Shown: one piece after another, positions 1 to 11,179 of the stretch
Numbering within the stretch: position 1 is the first letter of the stretch
How the letters are laid out: the number at the start of each line of letters is the position of its first letter
Assembly (NCBI RefSeq): GCF_000718785.1
Contig: NZ_JOCA01000020.1
Location: forward strand, 87,415-151,414
Source: Streptomyces sp. NRRL WC-3626
Lineage (GTDB): Bacteria; Actinomycetota; Actinomycetes; Streptomycetales; Streptomycetaceae
Direction: 5' to 3'
Length of the DNA stretch: 64,000 nucleotides
Made by a program: the position numbers and the translations under genes
Notes under the pieces: model-generated
What the model saw: the letters and a program-made list of their open reading frames with translations, nothing else
What the model was told of the DNA's origin: nothing
The model's database searches: none

Positions 1-2160
1 GCCGCCGGACTCACCGTCGTCACGGCCGACCTGATCCTGCGCTACGGCTGGCGTACGACCTGTGCCATCACCGTCCTCGCCGGACTCGCCCAACTCGGCC
101 TCGGCTGCCTGCGTGTGGCACGCGGCGCGCTCGCCGTCAGTCCCGCGATCGTGCACGGCATGCTCGCCGGCATCGGCATCACCATCGCGGTCGCCCAGCT
201 GCACATCGTCCTGGGCGGTACCCCGCAGAGCTCCGTCCCCGACAACCTCCTCGCGCTTCCCGCCCAGTTGGCGAACCTGCAGCCCGAGGCCCTGGCGGTG
301 AGCCTGCTGACCCTGGCCCTGCTGCTCCTCTGGCCCCGGCTGCCCGGCCGCGCCGGGCGCGTGCTCCGTACGGTTCCGGCAGCGCTCGTCGCCGTCACCG
401 GAGCCACCGCGACCGCCGCCGCGGCCGGCCTCGTCCTGCCCAAGGTGGATCTGCCGTCGTGGCGCAATTACGCCCTGGCCGGGCTGCCCGACGGCCCCGT
501 GCTCGGCCTCGCGGCCGCCGTGCTCACCACGACACTGGTGTGCAGCGTGCAGTCGCTGCTCGGCGCCGTAGCCGTGGACAAGCTGGTGTCCGGCCGCCCG
601 GGCCCCGCCCCCGTCCCACGCTCCGATCTGGACCGTGAACTGCTCGGACAGGGCGCGGCCAACATCGTCTCCGGATCACTCGGCGGACTGCCGGTCGCCG
701 GAGTCGCGGTCCGCAGTTCCGCTAACGTCAAAGCGGGTGCCGTGAGCCGGAACTCCACGATGCTGCACGGCGTTCTCGTAGTGATCGCCGCGCTGCTGAT
801 GGTCCCGCTCCTCGAGTTCATCCCGCTCGCCTCGCTCGCCGCCCTGGTGATGGCCGTCGGCATCCAGATGGTGTCCCTGCACCACATCCGCACGGTGACC
901 CGCCACCGCGAAGTCCTGGTCTACGCCGTGACCACCCTCGGCGTCGTCTCCCTCGGCGTCCTGGAGGGCGTGGCGCTGGGCATCGCCGTGGCCGTCGGTG
1001 TGGCCCTGCACCGGCTCACCCGCACCCGCATCACGCACCACGAGAAGGAAGGGGTCCATCACGTACACGTCCGGGGGCAGTTGACGTTCCTCGCGGTGCC
1101 ACGGCTCAGCCGGGCCCTGCATCTCGTCCCCCAAGGGGCCGGCGTGGTCCTGGCGTTGGACGGTTCCTTCATGGACCACGCCGCCTACGAGACGCTGCAG
1201 GACTGGCAGGGCACGCACACCGCGCGGGGCGGCACCGTGAAGATCACCGGTCGCCACGCGGGAGTCCGGATCGCCGAGCCCGCCGCCCTCCTCTCCGGGC
1301 ACCCGCCCGACGGGAGCGAGGAGGCCGGCGCATCCGGCGCCGACTGCCGCTGCCGGCCCTGGACGGCCTGGCGCAACCACCAGTGCGACCGCCCACGCCC
1401 CCTGCCGGCCGACGACCCGCGGCCGGGCGAGTCCGCCACCGAGAAGGGAGCGGAGGGAGGCGAGGACGGCGAGCCGAAGCCGGCCGGCACCGGCGGCCAC
1501 GAACTGGTACGCGGTATCAGCACGTTCCAGCGCAACACCGCTCCCCTGGTCCGCGGTGAGCTGGCCCGGCTGGCCCGTGAAGGACAGCAGCCCGCTCAGC
1601 TGTTCCTGACCTGCGCCGACTCGCGCGTGGTGACCTCGATGATCACGTCCAGTGGTCCGGGAGACCTGTTCGTGGTGCGCAACGTCGGCAATCTCGTACC
1701 GCCCCCCGGTGCGGAGAGCGGCGACGACTCGGTGGCGGCCGCGATCGAGTACGCCGTGGACGTGCTGGCGATCCGGTCCATCACCGTCTGCGGGCACTCG
1801 GGGTGCGGTGCCATGCAGGCACTGCTCGACACCGATCCGGACGGCGCCCGTACGCCGCTGAGACGGTGGCTGCGGCACGGCCGGCCGAGCCTGGAGCGCA
1901 TGGCCGACGGCGGCGGCCCTCCGTCGCTGCTGGCCGGACGGGCACCCGTCGACGCGGCCGAGCGGCTCTGTCTGACGAACGTGGTGCAGCAACTGGAGCA
2001 TCTGCGCGCCCATGAAGCGGTGGCCCGTGCCCTGAAGGACGGTGCTCTGGAACTCCACGGCATGTACTTCCACGTGGGTGAGGCCCAGGCGTATCTCCTC
2101 ACCGAGCGGGGCGAGGAATGGGTGTTCGACCGGGTCCGGTCGGCGGACCCGACGAGGTGA
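1..2160 (+). CDS. SulP anion transporter fused to beta-carbonic anhydrase (5' partial)
   Basis: The open frame runs in from the left edge, so the N-terminus is missing. The first ~300 visible codons are hydrophobic membrane segments of the SulP (SLC26) type, followed by a short STAS-like stretch (about codons 345-415) and an acidic, glycine/proline-rich linker. The last ~220 residues are a beta-class carbonic anhydrase with the zinc and catalytic motifs CADSR and CGHSGCG. SulP-carbonic anhydrase fusions are known; the likely role is membrane transport of bicarbonate or another anion coupled to CO2/bicarbonate interconversion in the cytoplasm. The substrate is inferred from the fusion, not seen directly. 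The linker contains a Cys/Trp-rich patch (CRCRPW) of unknown meaning. Confidence 0.9.
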   Translation, partial: AAGLTVVTADLILRYGWRTTCAITVLAGLAQLGLGCLRVARGALAVSPAIVHGMLAGIGITIAVAQLHIVLGGTPQSSVPDNLLALPAQLANLQPEALAVSLLTLALLLLWPRLPGRAGRVLRTVPAALVAVTGATATAAAAGLVLPKVDLPSWRNYALAGLPDGPVLGLAAAVLTTTLVCSVQSLLGAVAVDKLVSGRPGPAPVPRSDLDRELLGQGAANIVSGSLGGLPVAGVAVRSSANVKAGAVSRNSTMLHGVLVVIAALLMVPLLEFIPLASLAALVMAVGIQMVSLHHIRTVTRHREVLVYAVTTLGVVSLGVLEGVALGIAVAVGVALHRLTRTRITHHEKEGVHHVHVRGQLTFLAVPRLSRALHLVPQGAGVVLALDGSFMDHAAYETLQDWQGTHTARGGTVKITGRHAGVRIAEPAALLSGHPPDGSEEAGASGADCRCRPWTAWRNHQCDRPRPLPADDPRPGESATEKGAEGGEDGEPKPAGTGGHELVRGISTFQRNTAPLVRGELARLAREGQQPAQLFLTCADSRVVTSMITSSGPGDLFVVRNVGNLVPPPGAESGDDSVAAAIEYAVDVLAIRSITVCGHSGCGAMQALLDTDPDGARTPLRRWLRHGRPSLERMADGGGPPSLLAGRAPVDAAERLCLTNVVQQLEHLRAHEAVARALKDGALELHGMYFHVGEAQAYLLTERGEEWVFDRVRSADPTR

Positions 2161-2257
2161 GGTGACACGTCCGGGTGTGAGAGGCGTTACACACCTTGAA
2201 CCGGGTTGCTCCGGGCCCCGTGGGAAAGGGTGTCGCAGGCCGCACCGACAGCCCTCG

Positions 2258-2273
2258 ATAGGTCTAAACCAAT
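2258..2273. promoter_or_regulatory. Candidate DasR (dre-like) operator upstream of acs
   Basis: ATAGGTCTAAACCAAT has an almost perfect GGTCTAAACC inverted repeat. It matches about 12 of 16 positions of the published streptomycete dre consensus ACTGGTCTAGACCACT. It lies about 85 bp before the acs start in the 198-bp leader that follows the SulP-carbonic anhydrase gene. DasR is the GntR-family GlcNAc-responsive regulator; control of acetate activation by it would be physiologically reasonable. Assignment is by sequence likeness only. Confidence 0.45.
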
Positions 2274-2358
2274 TCGCCGTCGGCCCTTGTCAGCGCACCC
2301 CCGGGTCTGATGAGCTGTGGCCTGGGACACAACGGACACCCTGGGAAAGGCAGATGCC

Positions 2359-4314
<1,956 letters not shown>

Positions 4315-4330
4315 GCGGTCGGAGACCGAC

Positions 4331-4368
4331 CGGGGCGCACCCACGCGGCCACGCGCGGGTGCGCCCCG
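4331..4368 (+). terminator. Intrinsic-type terminator hairpin after acs
   Basis: A 12-bp perfect stem, CGGGGCGCACCC at 4331-4342 pairing with GGGTGCGCCCCG at 4357-4368, with further internal CGCG pairing. It sits 16 bp after the acs stop. No U-tract follows, as is usual in Streptomyces. Confidence 0.75.
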
Positions 4369-4505
4369 GACCGCTCCCGAGGCGCGCCCCGGTGCACCTC
4401 GGGAGCACCTTGGATAAGCTGAACGAAAAGCTGTCTCATGGGGCGCCGGGAAGTCTGGTCGGCACACGATTCGTGCTGCCCGCCCGACCAGAGGACTCAC
4501 CCGCA

Positions 4506-5942
4506 GTGACCGCGCCCCGCACCCCCACCCCCCGTAAGGCCCTCGGACGTCTCTCGCTGCCCGAGCGGACGTTCGTCGCCGACGCGCTCCGCACCGAGAC
4601 GGTCGGCGGTGTTCTGCTGCTCCTCGCCGCCGTCGCCGCGCTGATCTGGGCGAACATCTCCGGTCCGCACGGCAGCTACGAGACCGTCAGCCACTTCCAC
4701 TTCGGTGTCGACGCCCTCGGGCTCAATCTGTCCGTGGCGCACTGGGCCGCCGACGGACTGCTCGCCGTCTTCTTCTTCGTCGCGGGCGTCGAGCTCAAGC
4801 GCGAACTCGTCGCCGGTGATCTGCGCGACCCCAAGGCGGCCATGCTGCCCGTCGTCGCCGCCCTGTGCGGCATGGCCGTACCGGCGCTGGTCTACACGCT
4901 CACCAGCGGCGTGGGCGGCGGCTCCCTGGCCGGGTGGGCCGTACCCACCGCCACCGACATCGCCTTCGCGCTCGCCGTACTGGCCGTCATCGGCACCTCC
5001 CTGCCGAGCGCGCTGCGCGCCTTCCTGCTCACCCTCGCCGTCGTCGACGACCTGTTCGCCATCCTGATCATCGCGGTCTTCTTCACCGACGACCTGGACT
5101 TCGCGGCGCTCGGCGGCGCGTTCGCGGGCCTGGCCCTCTTCTGGCTGCTGCTGCGCAAGGGGGTACGCGGCTGGTACGTGTACGTGCCGCTCGCGCTGGT
5201 CGTATGGGCGCTGATGTACAACAGCGGCATCCACGCCACCATCGCCGGTGTCGCGATGGGCCTGATGCTGCGCTGCCACCGCCACGAGGGCGAGCAGCGC
5301 TCACCGGGCGAGCGTGTCGAACACCTCGTCCGGCCGCTGTCGGCGGGCCTCGCCGTCCCGCTGTTCGCCCTGTTCAGCGCGGGTGTGGCGATCTCCGGCG
5401 AGGCACTCGCGGACGTGTTCGCGCAGCCGGAGACGCTGGGCGTCGTCCTCGGACTCGTCGTCGGCAAGACGCTCGGCATCTTCGGCGGCACCTGGCTGAC
5501 GGCACGCTTCACCAGGGCGTCGCTCAGCGACGACCTCGCGTGGCCGGACGTGTTCGCGGTGGCGACGCTCGCCGGCATCGGCTTCACCGTCTCGCTGCTC
5601 ATCGGGGAACTCGCCTTCGAGGGCGACGCGGCGATGACGGACAGCGTCAAGGCCGCAGTCCTCACCGGCTCGCTGATCGCCACCGCTGTCGCGACGGTGC
5701 TGCTGCGGATGAGGAACGCCAAGTACCGCAGGCTGACCGAGGACGAGGAGCGCGACGAGGACCTCAGCGGCGTCCCGGACGTCTACGAGCAGGACGACCC
5801 GGCGTACCACCTGCGGATGGCGGAGATCCACGAGCGGAAGGCCGCGGAGCACCGGCGACTCGCCCGGGAGAAGGCCGCGGAGCGTGACGCGCTTGCCGAA
5901 GTGACGGGCGGGGCAGGCGAGGAGCACCACGGTCCGGCATGA
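4506..5942 (+). CDS. nhaA: Na+/H+ antiporter NhaA
   Basis: Electrogenic sodium/proton antiporter of the cytoplasmic membrane. The 478-residue product has about 12 hydrophobic segments and the family signatures AVFFFVAGVELKRE, PTATDIAFALAVLA (the aspartate in TATD) and LAVVDDLFAILI (the paired aspartates at the ion-binding site). The GTG at 4506 is preferred because AGAGGA precedes it by 9 nt and because longer readings would overlap the acs terminator. The last ~75 residues form a charged, probably coiled-coil cytoplasmic tail rich in E, R and K, longer than in enterobacterial NhaA. Confidence 0.95.
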   Translation: MTAPRTPTPRKALGRLSLPERTFVADALRTETVGGVLLLLAAVAALIWANISGPHGSYETVSHFHFGVDALGLNLSVAHWAADGLLAVFFFVAGVELKRELVAGDLRDPKAAMLPVVAALCGMAVPALVYTLTSGVGGGSLAGWAVPTATDIAFALAVLAVIGTSLPSALRAFLLTLAVVDDLFAILIIAVFFTDDLDFAALGGAFAGLALFWLLLRKGVRGWYVYVPLALVVWALMYNSGIHATIAGVAMGLMLRCHRHEGEQRSPGERVEHLVRPLSAGLAVPLFALFSAGVAISGEALADVFAQPETLGVVLGLVVGKTLGIFGGTWLTARFTRASLSDDLAWPDVFAVATLAGIGFTVSLLIGELAFEGDAAMTDSVKAAVLTGSLIATAVATVLLRMRNAKYRRLTEDEERDEDLSGVPDVYEQDDPAYHLRMAEIHERKAAEHRRLAREKAAERDALAEVTGGAGEEHHGPA

Positions 5943-6026
5943 TCTGACGAGACGGTACAAAAGACGGAACCGTATGTGCAGGCATGAGGAACGTACGGGG
6001 AACGTACGCAGGAGAGGGAGACCGCG

Positions 6027-6515
6027 ATGAGCGCACCCGACGGCAGCCCGGTCGGCGCCGAACGCAGCATCGGCCAGTTGTTCGCCTCGGCGACGGCTGA
6101 CATGTCGGCGCTGGTGCACGACGAGATCGCGCTGGCGAAGGCGCAGCTCAAGCAGGACGTCAAGCGGGGTGCGACCAGCGGCAGCGCGTTCACGGCGGCC
6201 GGTGTGCTGCTGCTGTTCTCCCTGCCGATGCTGAACTTCGCCCTCGCCTACGGCATCCACACCTGGAGCGACTGGAACCTCGCGCTCTGCTTCCTGCTGT
6301 CCTTCGCCGCGAACGTGCTGATCGCGCTGGTCCTCGCGCTCATCGGCGTCGTCTTCGCGAAGAAGGCGAAGAAGGGACGCGGCCCGCAGAAGGTCGCCGC
6401 CTCGGTGAAGGAGACGGCGGGCGTGCTGCAGAAGGCCAAGCCGCACCCGCGGCCCGAACTGCCCGAGGACCGGGTCCCCCAGGCCATCGAGGCTGTGGCA
6501 CGCTCGTCCTCATGA
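6027..6515 (+). CDS. Phage-holin-superfamily-6 (DUF1469-type) membrane protein
   Basis: The 162-residue protein has a short soluble N-terminus with the amphipathic pattern typical of the actinobacterial holin_3_6 family (ALVHDEIALAKAQLKQDV), then two adjacent membrane segments (about residues 52-75 and 85-112) and a basic tail. GGAGAGGGAG precedes the ATG. Despite the family name these are chromosomal housekeeping membrane proteins of unknown function, not lysis holins. Its stop overlaps the start of the next gene (ATGA), so the two are probably translated together. Confidence 0.85.
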   Translation: MSAPDGSPVGAERSIGQLFASATADMSALVHDEIALAKAQLKQDVKRGATSGSAFTAAGVLLLFSLPMLNFALAYGIHTWSDWNLALCFLLSFAANVLIALVLALIGVVFAKKAKKGRGPQKVAASVKETAGVLQKAKPHPRPELPEDRVPQAIEAVARSSS

Positions 6516-7462
6516 CGGATCCCGCCACTCCTGCGGCGCAACCCGCTTCGGTCGTACGACTCGACATCCCCGGCGGCGCCGGGCTGATCCACCGCGACGT
6601 CGCGGCCAACGGCGCCCGCTTCCACATCGCGGAGCTGGGCGACGGCCCCCTGGTGCTGCTGCTGCACGGCTTCCCGCAGTTCTGGTGGACCTGGCGACAC
6701 CAGCTGACGGCGCTCGCGGACGCCGGTTTCCGGGCCGTCGCCATGGACCTGCGGGGCGTCGGCGGCAGCGACCGCACGCCGCGCGGTTACGACCCGGCCA
6801 ACCTCGCGCTGGACATCACCGGCGTGATCCGTTCCCTGGGCGAACCGGACGCCGCGCTGGTCGGCCATGACCTGGGCGGATATCTGGCGTGGACGGCGGC
6901 GGCGATGCGCCCCAAGCTGGTACGGCGGCTCGCGGTCGCGTCCATGCCGCACCCGCGGCGCTGGCGCTCGGCGCTGGTCTCCGACGCCCGGCAGTCGGCC
7001 GCCCTGTCCCACATCTGGGGGTTCCAGCGGCCCTGGATCCCGGAGCGCCGGCTCACCGCTGACGACGGGGCGCTGGTGGCCGAGCTGATCCGGGACTGGT
7101 CCGGGCCGCGCCTGCCGGACGACAAGGCGCTGGAGAACTACCGGCGGGCCATGTGCATCCCGTCCACGGCGCACTGCTCGATCGAGCCGTACCGCTGGAT
7201 GGTGCGCTCCCTGGCCCGCCCGGACGGCATCCAGTTCAACCGCAGGATGAAGCGGCCGGTGCGGGTGCCGACGCTGCATCTGCACGGCTCGCTGGACCCG
7301 GTCGTGCGCACGCGCAGTGCCGCGGGGTCCGGGGAGTACGTCGAGGCGCCGTACCGCTGGCGGCTGTTCGACGGGCTGGGGCACTTCCCGCACGAAGAGG
7401 ATCCGGTCGCTTTCTCCACCGAACTGATCAATTGGCTGAAGGATCCGGAACCCGATCGATAG
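6512..7462 (+). CDS. Alpha/beta hydrolase, epoxide-hydrolase-like
   Basis: A 316-residue alpha/beta-hydrolase-fold protein. Visible features are the oxyanion region LLLHGFPQFWWTWRHQ, the nucleophile elbow GHDLGG (aspartate as nucleophile, as in epoxide hydrolases and haloalkane dehalogenases), and a C-terminal histidine in GLGHFPHEEDP. In streptomycetes a homologue is regularly found next to this holin-family gene. Substrate unknown. The ATG overlaps the upstream stop codon, indicating translational coupling. Confidence 0.88.
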   Translation: MTDPATPAAQPASVVRLDIPGGAGLIHRDVAANGARFHIAELGDGPLVLLLHGFPQFWWTWRHQLTALADAGFRAVAMDLRGVGGSDRTPRGYDPANLALDITGVIRSLGEPDAALVGHDLGGYLAWTAAAMRPKLVRRLAVASMPHPRRWRSALVSDARQSAALSHIWGFQRPWIPERRLTADDGALVAELIRDWSGPRLPDDKALENYRRAMCIPSTAHCSIEPYRWMVRSLARPDGIQFNRRMKRPVRVPTLHLHGSLDPVVRTRSAAGSGEYVEAPYRWRLFDGLGHFPHEEDPVAFSTELINWLKDPEPDR

Positions 7463-7786
7463 GCCGGCCGAGCACTTGTCTGACGATCGGCCAATTGCCG
7501 GGCGCATACGCCAATTGAGGGCGCGTGAGGTGGTTATCGACCATGGGGCAGGGGCAGACGTCCGGGTATGGGCTGGACGCACGACTACAGTGACGCAAGC
7601 CGCGACCGCCGCTCGGCGGGCGGTGTGGGTTCCCACCAGCGAGGCGGTGCACGACGGATGGCAGGTACGGATCTCAGGGTGGGAATTCCGCACATCCTCC
7701 GTCGCAGGGCCCGCTGGGTCTCCGTCCGTCTGCGCCATCCGCGCGGCTGACGGTCCGTACGACCGCGAGCCGGCACACCACGGGCT
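7463..7786. other. Convergent intergenic region without a supported gene
   Basis: 324 bp between the stops of the hydrolase (+) and the MarP-like protease (-). An open frame on the plus strand from about 7476 lacks a ribosome-binding site and shows no recognisable domain. A weak GGCCGA...TCGGCC stem (7470-7496) may end the hydrolase transcript. Nothing else stands out. Confidence 0.4.
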
Positions 7787-8986
7787 CTAGAGAGCGCAGT
7801 TGTCGCTGTCCACCTGCTGGTTCGCGGTACGGCCCTTGGTGATGTCGTCCTGGATCTCGTCCGCGGTGAGGGCGTACCCCGTCTCGGCGTCGTCGAGCGA
7901 CTTCGCGAAGACCACGCCGTAGACCTCGCCGTCGGGCGTGAGCAGCGGGCCGCCGGAGTTCCCCTGCCGGACCGTCGCGTACAGGGAGTACACATCACGG
8001 CGGACGGTGCCGCGGTGGTAGATGTCGGGGCCGTTGGCCGTGATGCGTCCGCGCAGGCGCGCCGGGCGGACGTCGTACGCCCCGTTCTCCGGGAAGCCGG
8101 CGACGATGGCGCTGTCGCCGCTGCTCGCGTCGTCGGTCGTGAACCGCAGCGCGGGCGCGTCCAGATCGGGTACGTCGAGGACGGCGATGTCGCGCTTCCA
8201 GTCGTAGAGGACGACCGTGGCGTCGTACTTCCTGCCCTCGCCGCCTATCTGCACGGTCGGCTCGTCGACGCCGCCCACGACATGCGCGTTGGTCATGACG
8301 CGGCGGTCGCCGAAGACGAAGCCGGTGCCCTCCAGGACCTTGCCGCAACTCGGGGCGGTGCCCATCACCTTGACGATGGAGCGCTGTGCGCGCAGGGCGA
8401 CGGGGCTGCCCGCCAGGGCCGGGTCGGGTGGCCGTACGTCGGTGATCGGTTCGCTGGAGAACGGACTGAAGACCTGCGGGAAGCCGTTCTGCGCGAGGAC
8501 GGAGGAGAAGTCGGCGAACCAGGTGTCGGCCTGGTCGGGCAGCGCCCGGGACACGCCGAGCAGCACCTTGGAGCCGCGGACCTCCTTGCCGAGCGTCGGC
8601 AGTGTCGTACCGGCGAGGGCGGAGCCGATCAGCCAGGCGACCAGGAGCATCGCGACGACGTTGACCAGGGCGCCGCCGGTGGCGTCGAGCGCGCGGGCGG
8701 GGGACCAGGTGATGTAGCGGCGCAGTTTGTTGCCCAGATGGGTCGTCAGGGCCTGGCCGACGGAGGCGCAGACTATGACGACGACGACCGCGACGACGGC
8801 GGCCGTCGTCCCGACCTCCGACTTGTCCGTCAGGGCGTCCCAGATGACGGGCAGCGTGTACACGGCGACGAGACCGCCGCCGAGGAAGCCGATCACCGAA
8901 AGGATGCCGACGACGAAGCCCTGGCGGTAGCCGACGACGGCGAACCACACGGCGGCGACGAGCAACAGGATGTCCAGCACGTTCAC
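7787..8986 (-). CDS. MarP-like membrane serine protease (CvpA domain + trypsin-like domain)
   Basis: The 399-residue protein has four N-terminal hydrophobic segments forming a CvpA/colicin-V-production domain (residues 1-120) and a periplasmic-side chymotrypsin-fold protease. Triad residues can be read as H235 (TNAHVV), D266 (RDIAVLDV) and S344 (QGNSGGPL). C214 and C397 match the disulphide pair known in Mycobacterium tuberculosis MarP (Rv3671c), the acid-resistance protease. The GTG start follows GACGAGG. It lies 45 bp after the NUDIX gene on the same strand, as in mycobacteria, so co-transcription is likely. Function is inferred from this orthology. Confidence 0.9.
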   Translation of the reverse strand: MNVLDILLLVAAVWFAVVGYRQGFVVGILSVIGFLGGGLVAVYTLPVIWDALTDKSEVGTTAAVVAVVVVIVCASVGQALTTHLGNKLRRYITWSPARALDATGGALVNVVAMLLVAWLIGSALAGTTLPTLGKEVRGSKVLLGVSRALPDQADTWFADFSSVLAQNGFPQVFSPFSSEPITDVRPPDPALAGSPVALRAQRSIVKVMGTAPSCGKVLEGTGFVFGDRRVMTNAHVVGGVDEPTVQIGGEGRKYDATVVLYDWKRDIAVLDVPDLDAPALRFTTDDASSGDSAIVAGFPENGAYDVRPARLRGRITANGPDIYHRGTVRRDVYSLYATVRQGNSGGPLLTPDGEVYGVVFAKSLDDAETGYALTADEIQDDITKGRTANQQVDSDNCAL

Positions 8987-9031
8987 CGCTTCAAGCCTCG
9001 CCTCGTCCTACCCAGCACCGCGCCCACCCTG

Positions 9032-9733
9032 TCATGACCCCCAGTCCAGCGGGACCCGCCTGTCGCGGTCCCAGGGGCGCTCCCACCCGGCGAAGTGCAG
9101 CAACCGGTCGATGACACCGGCGGTGAAGCCCCATACGAGGGCCGATTCGACCAGGAACGCCGGGCCCTGGAAGCCGCTGGGGTGAACCGTGGTCGCCCGG
9201 TTGTCCGGGTGGGTGAGATCCGCCACGGGGACGGTGAACACCCGCGCGGTCTCGTTCGGGTCGACGACGCCGACCGGGCTGGGGACGCGCCACCAGCCCA
9301 GGACGGGCGTGACGACGAAGCCGCTGACGGGGATGTACAGCTTCGGCAGTACGCCGAAGAGCTGAACGCCCGTCGGGTCGAGTCCGGTCTCCTCCTCGGC
9401 CTCGCGCAGGGCGGCCCGCAGCGGACCGTCGCCGTGCGGGTCGCCGTCCTCGGGGTCGAGGGCGCCGCCGGGGAAGGACGGCTGTCCGGCGTGCGACCGC
9501 AGGGAGCTCGCGCGCTCCATGAGCAGCAGCTCCGGGCCGCGCTCGCCGTCACCTTCGCCGAAGAGGATGAGGACGGCGGACTGACGTCCCGAGCCGTTCT
9601 CCGGGGGCAGGAAGCGGCTGAGCTGTCGCGGCCGTATCGTCTCCACCGCGCCTGCCACCGGGTCCAGCCAGCCGGGCAGCCCGGCCCTGCTGACCGTCAC
9701 CGGACCGCCCTGGGCACCGCTTGTCCGCGTCAT
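9032..9733 (-). CDS. NUDIX hydrolase, CoA-pyrophosphatase-like
   Basis: About 233 residues. The NUDIX helix REAEEETGL and the preceding GQPSFPGGALDPEDGD resemble the CoA diphosphatase (NudL/PCD1) subgroup that cleaves CoA to phosphopantetheine and 3',5'-ADP. The ATG at 9733 is chosen because a GGGGGTGG stretch lies just upstream; an in-frame GTG 33 bp further in is possible. It lies between nth and the protease in the conserved actinobacterial order. Substrate is inferred from subgroup likeness. Confidence 0.82.
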   Translation of the reverse strand: MTRTSGAQGGPVTVSRAGLPGWLDPVAGAVETIRPRQLSRFLPPENGSGRQSAVLILFGEGDGERGPELLLMERASSLRSHAGQPSFPGGALDPEDGDPHGDGPLRAALREAEEETGLDPTGVQLFGVLPKLYIPVSGFVVTPVLGWWRVPSPVGVVDPNETARVFTVPVADLTHPDNRATTVHPSGFQGPAFLVESALVWGFTAGVIDRLLHFAGWERPWDRDRRVPLDWGS

Positions 9734-9821
9734 CGCCACCCCCGTCGTCCGGCCGCGTCCCACACGCTCAACGCCCGGCGGCCCCGAGATCGTTCCGCGG
9801 GCCGCCGCGGGTACCACCGCG

Positions 9822-10973
9822 TCATCCGGCGCCCAGGGGCGGGGCGGGCCTGCCGCCGGCGTCCAGATAGGCCTGCGGGGGCTTCAGACGCTGGCCGGGG
9901 AGGCCGCCCTTCTCGTACTTGAGCAGCTTCCTCGCCTTCTCCGGATCCGTCTCGCCCTCGCCGTACGCCGGGCAGAGCGGGGCGATGGGGCAGGCGCCGC
10001 AGGCGGGCTTGCGGGCGTGGCAGATGCGGCGGCCGTGCCAGATCACGTGGTGGGAGAGGTCGGTCCAGTCACTCTTGGGGAAGAGCGCGCCGACGGCCGC
10101 CTCGATCTTGTCGGGGTCGGTCTCCGCGGTCCAGCGCCAGCGGCGCACGAGGCGCTGGAAGTGGGTGTCCACGGTGATGCCGGGCCTCCCGAACGCGTTG
10201 CCGAGCACGACGAACGCGGTCTTGCGGCCGACGCCGGGCAGTTTGACGAGGTCCTCGAGCCGGCCCGGCACCTCGCCGCCGAAGTCCTCCGTCAGCGCCT
10301 TCGACAGCCCTATGACCGACTTGGTCTTGGCGCGGAAGAAGCCGGTGGGGCGCAGGATCTCCTCCACCTCCTCGGGGTTGGCGGCGGCCAGGTCCTCGGG
10401 GGTGGGGTACTTCGCGAACAGGGCGGGGGTCGTCTGGTTGACGCGCAGGTCGGTGGTCTGGGCGGACAGCACGGTGGCGACGACGAGTTGGAAGGGGTTC
10501 TCGAAGTCCAGCTCCGGGTGCGCGTAGGGGAACACCTCGGCGAGTTCACGGTTGATCCGGCGCGCACGGCGGACCAGCGCGGTGCGCGACTCGTCCTCGA
10601 CCGGCTTGACGACGGTCTTCACCGGGGCGGCCCGCACGGTCGCGGTGGCCTTCTTGGGGGCGACGAGCTGCTTCTTGGGCGGCGGGGCCTTCTTGACGGC
10701 GGCGGACTTCGCGGCGCCGGCCGTCTTCTTCGCGGCGGGCGCCTTCTTGGCCGCCGCGGGACTCTTCTTCCCCGGCTTCTCCACCGGTGTGCTCGCCTCC
10801 TCGGCCGTCCCGCTCGCGCGGGGCGTCGGTCGTTCCTTCTTCAACGGCGACCTCTTTGCCGTTTTCGCCGGTTCCCTACCACCATCGGAGCCCTGTTCGC
10901 CCACAGCGGAATCGCGACGTACTGCCACCCGCGCAGCCCCCTCGGCCTGTGCTCTCACCGGCGATTTGGACAC
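9822..10973 (-). CDS. nth: Endonuclease III (DNA glycosylase/AP lyase)
   Basis: Base-excision repair enzyme for oxidised pyrimidines. The catalytic domain (about residues 140-350) contains the helix-hairpin-helix LPGVGRKTA with the catalytic lysine, the catalytic aspartate in VDTH, and a C-x6-C-x2-C-x5-C iron-sulphur cluster. About 125 residues of Lys/Ala/Pro-rich low-complexity sequence precede it, histone-H1-like and much longer than in E. coli Nth. The far GTG start is supported by TAGGCT exactly 6 nt upstream, which suggests a leaderless transcript. Divergent from crp. Confidence 0.92.
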   Translation of the reverse strand: MSKSPVRAQAEGAARVAVRRDSAVGEQGSDGGREPAKTAKRSPLKKERPTPRASGTAEEASTPVEKPGKKSPAAAKKAPAAKKTAGAAKSAAVKKAPPPKKQLVAPKKATATVRAAPVKTVVKPVEDESRTALVRRARRINRELAEVFPYAHPELDFENPFQLVVATVLSAQTTDLRVNQTTPALFAKYPTPEDLAAANPEEVEEILRPTGFFRAKTKSVIGLSKALTEDFGGEVPGRLEDLVKLPGVGRKTAFVVLGNAFGRPGITVDTHFQRLVRRWRWTAETDPDKIEAAVGALFPKSDWTDLSHHVIWHGRRICHARKPACGACPIAPLCPAYGEGETDPEKARKLLKYEKGGLPGQRLKPPQAYLDAGGRPAPPLGAG

Positions 10974-10979
10974 CCGGCC

Positions 10980-10985
10980 AGCCTA
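10980..10985 (-). promoter_or_regulatory. -10 hexamer TAGGCT of nth (leaderless type)
   Basis: Read on the minus strand, TAGGCT is followed by 6 nt and then the GTG of nth. This is the spacing expected when transcription starts at the first base of the start codon. No ribosome-binding sequence precedes the GTG. Confidence 0.6.
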
Positions 10986-11075
10986 CGGCCCGGCACCGAC
11001 ATCCGCCCCGGACCCGGAGGACCGGCGTCCAATTGGACCCCTGCCGCTCACCCCGACCGGCCCGTACGGCATCCT

Positions 11076-11089
11076 TGTGACAGATCACA
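11076..11089. promoter_or_regulatory. CRP-like palindrome TGTGA-N4-TCACA between nth and crp
   Basis: A perfect 5+5 bp inverted repeat TGTGACAGATCACA in the divergent nth/crp intergenic region, about 90 bp before the crp start. The half-sites are those of CRP-family consensus sites, but the spacer is 4 rather than 6 bp. It may mediate autoregulation of crp. Confidence 0.55.
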
Positions 11090-11179
11090 CTGTTTGGACC
11101 GTCCTGCAAAATGGGAACCACGGTCCCCTGGTACGTGGGGGTACAAGATCCCCTGAGCAGGTCGACAAGGAGAGAACTC

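Noticed and set aside
7476..7790. Possible 104-codon gene between the hydrolase and protease genes
   Set aside because: No ribosome-binding site, no recognisable domain, and its end overlaps the convergent protease gene.
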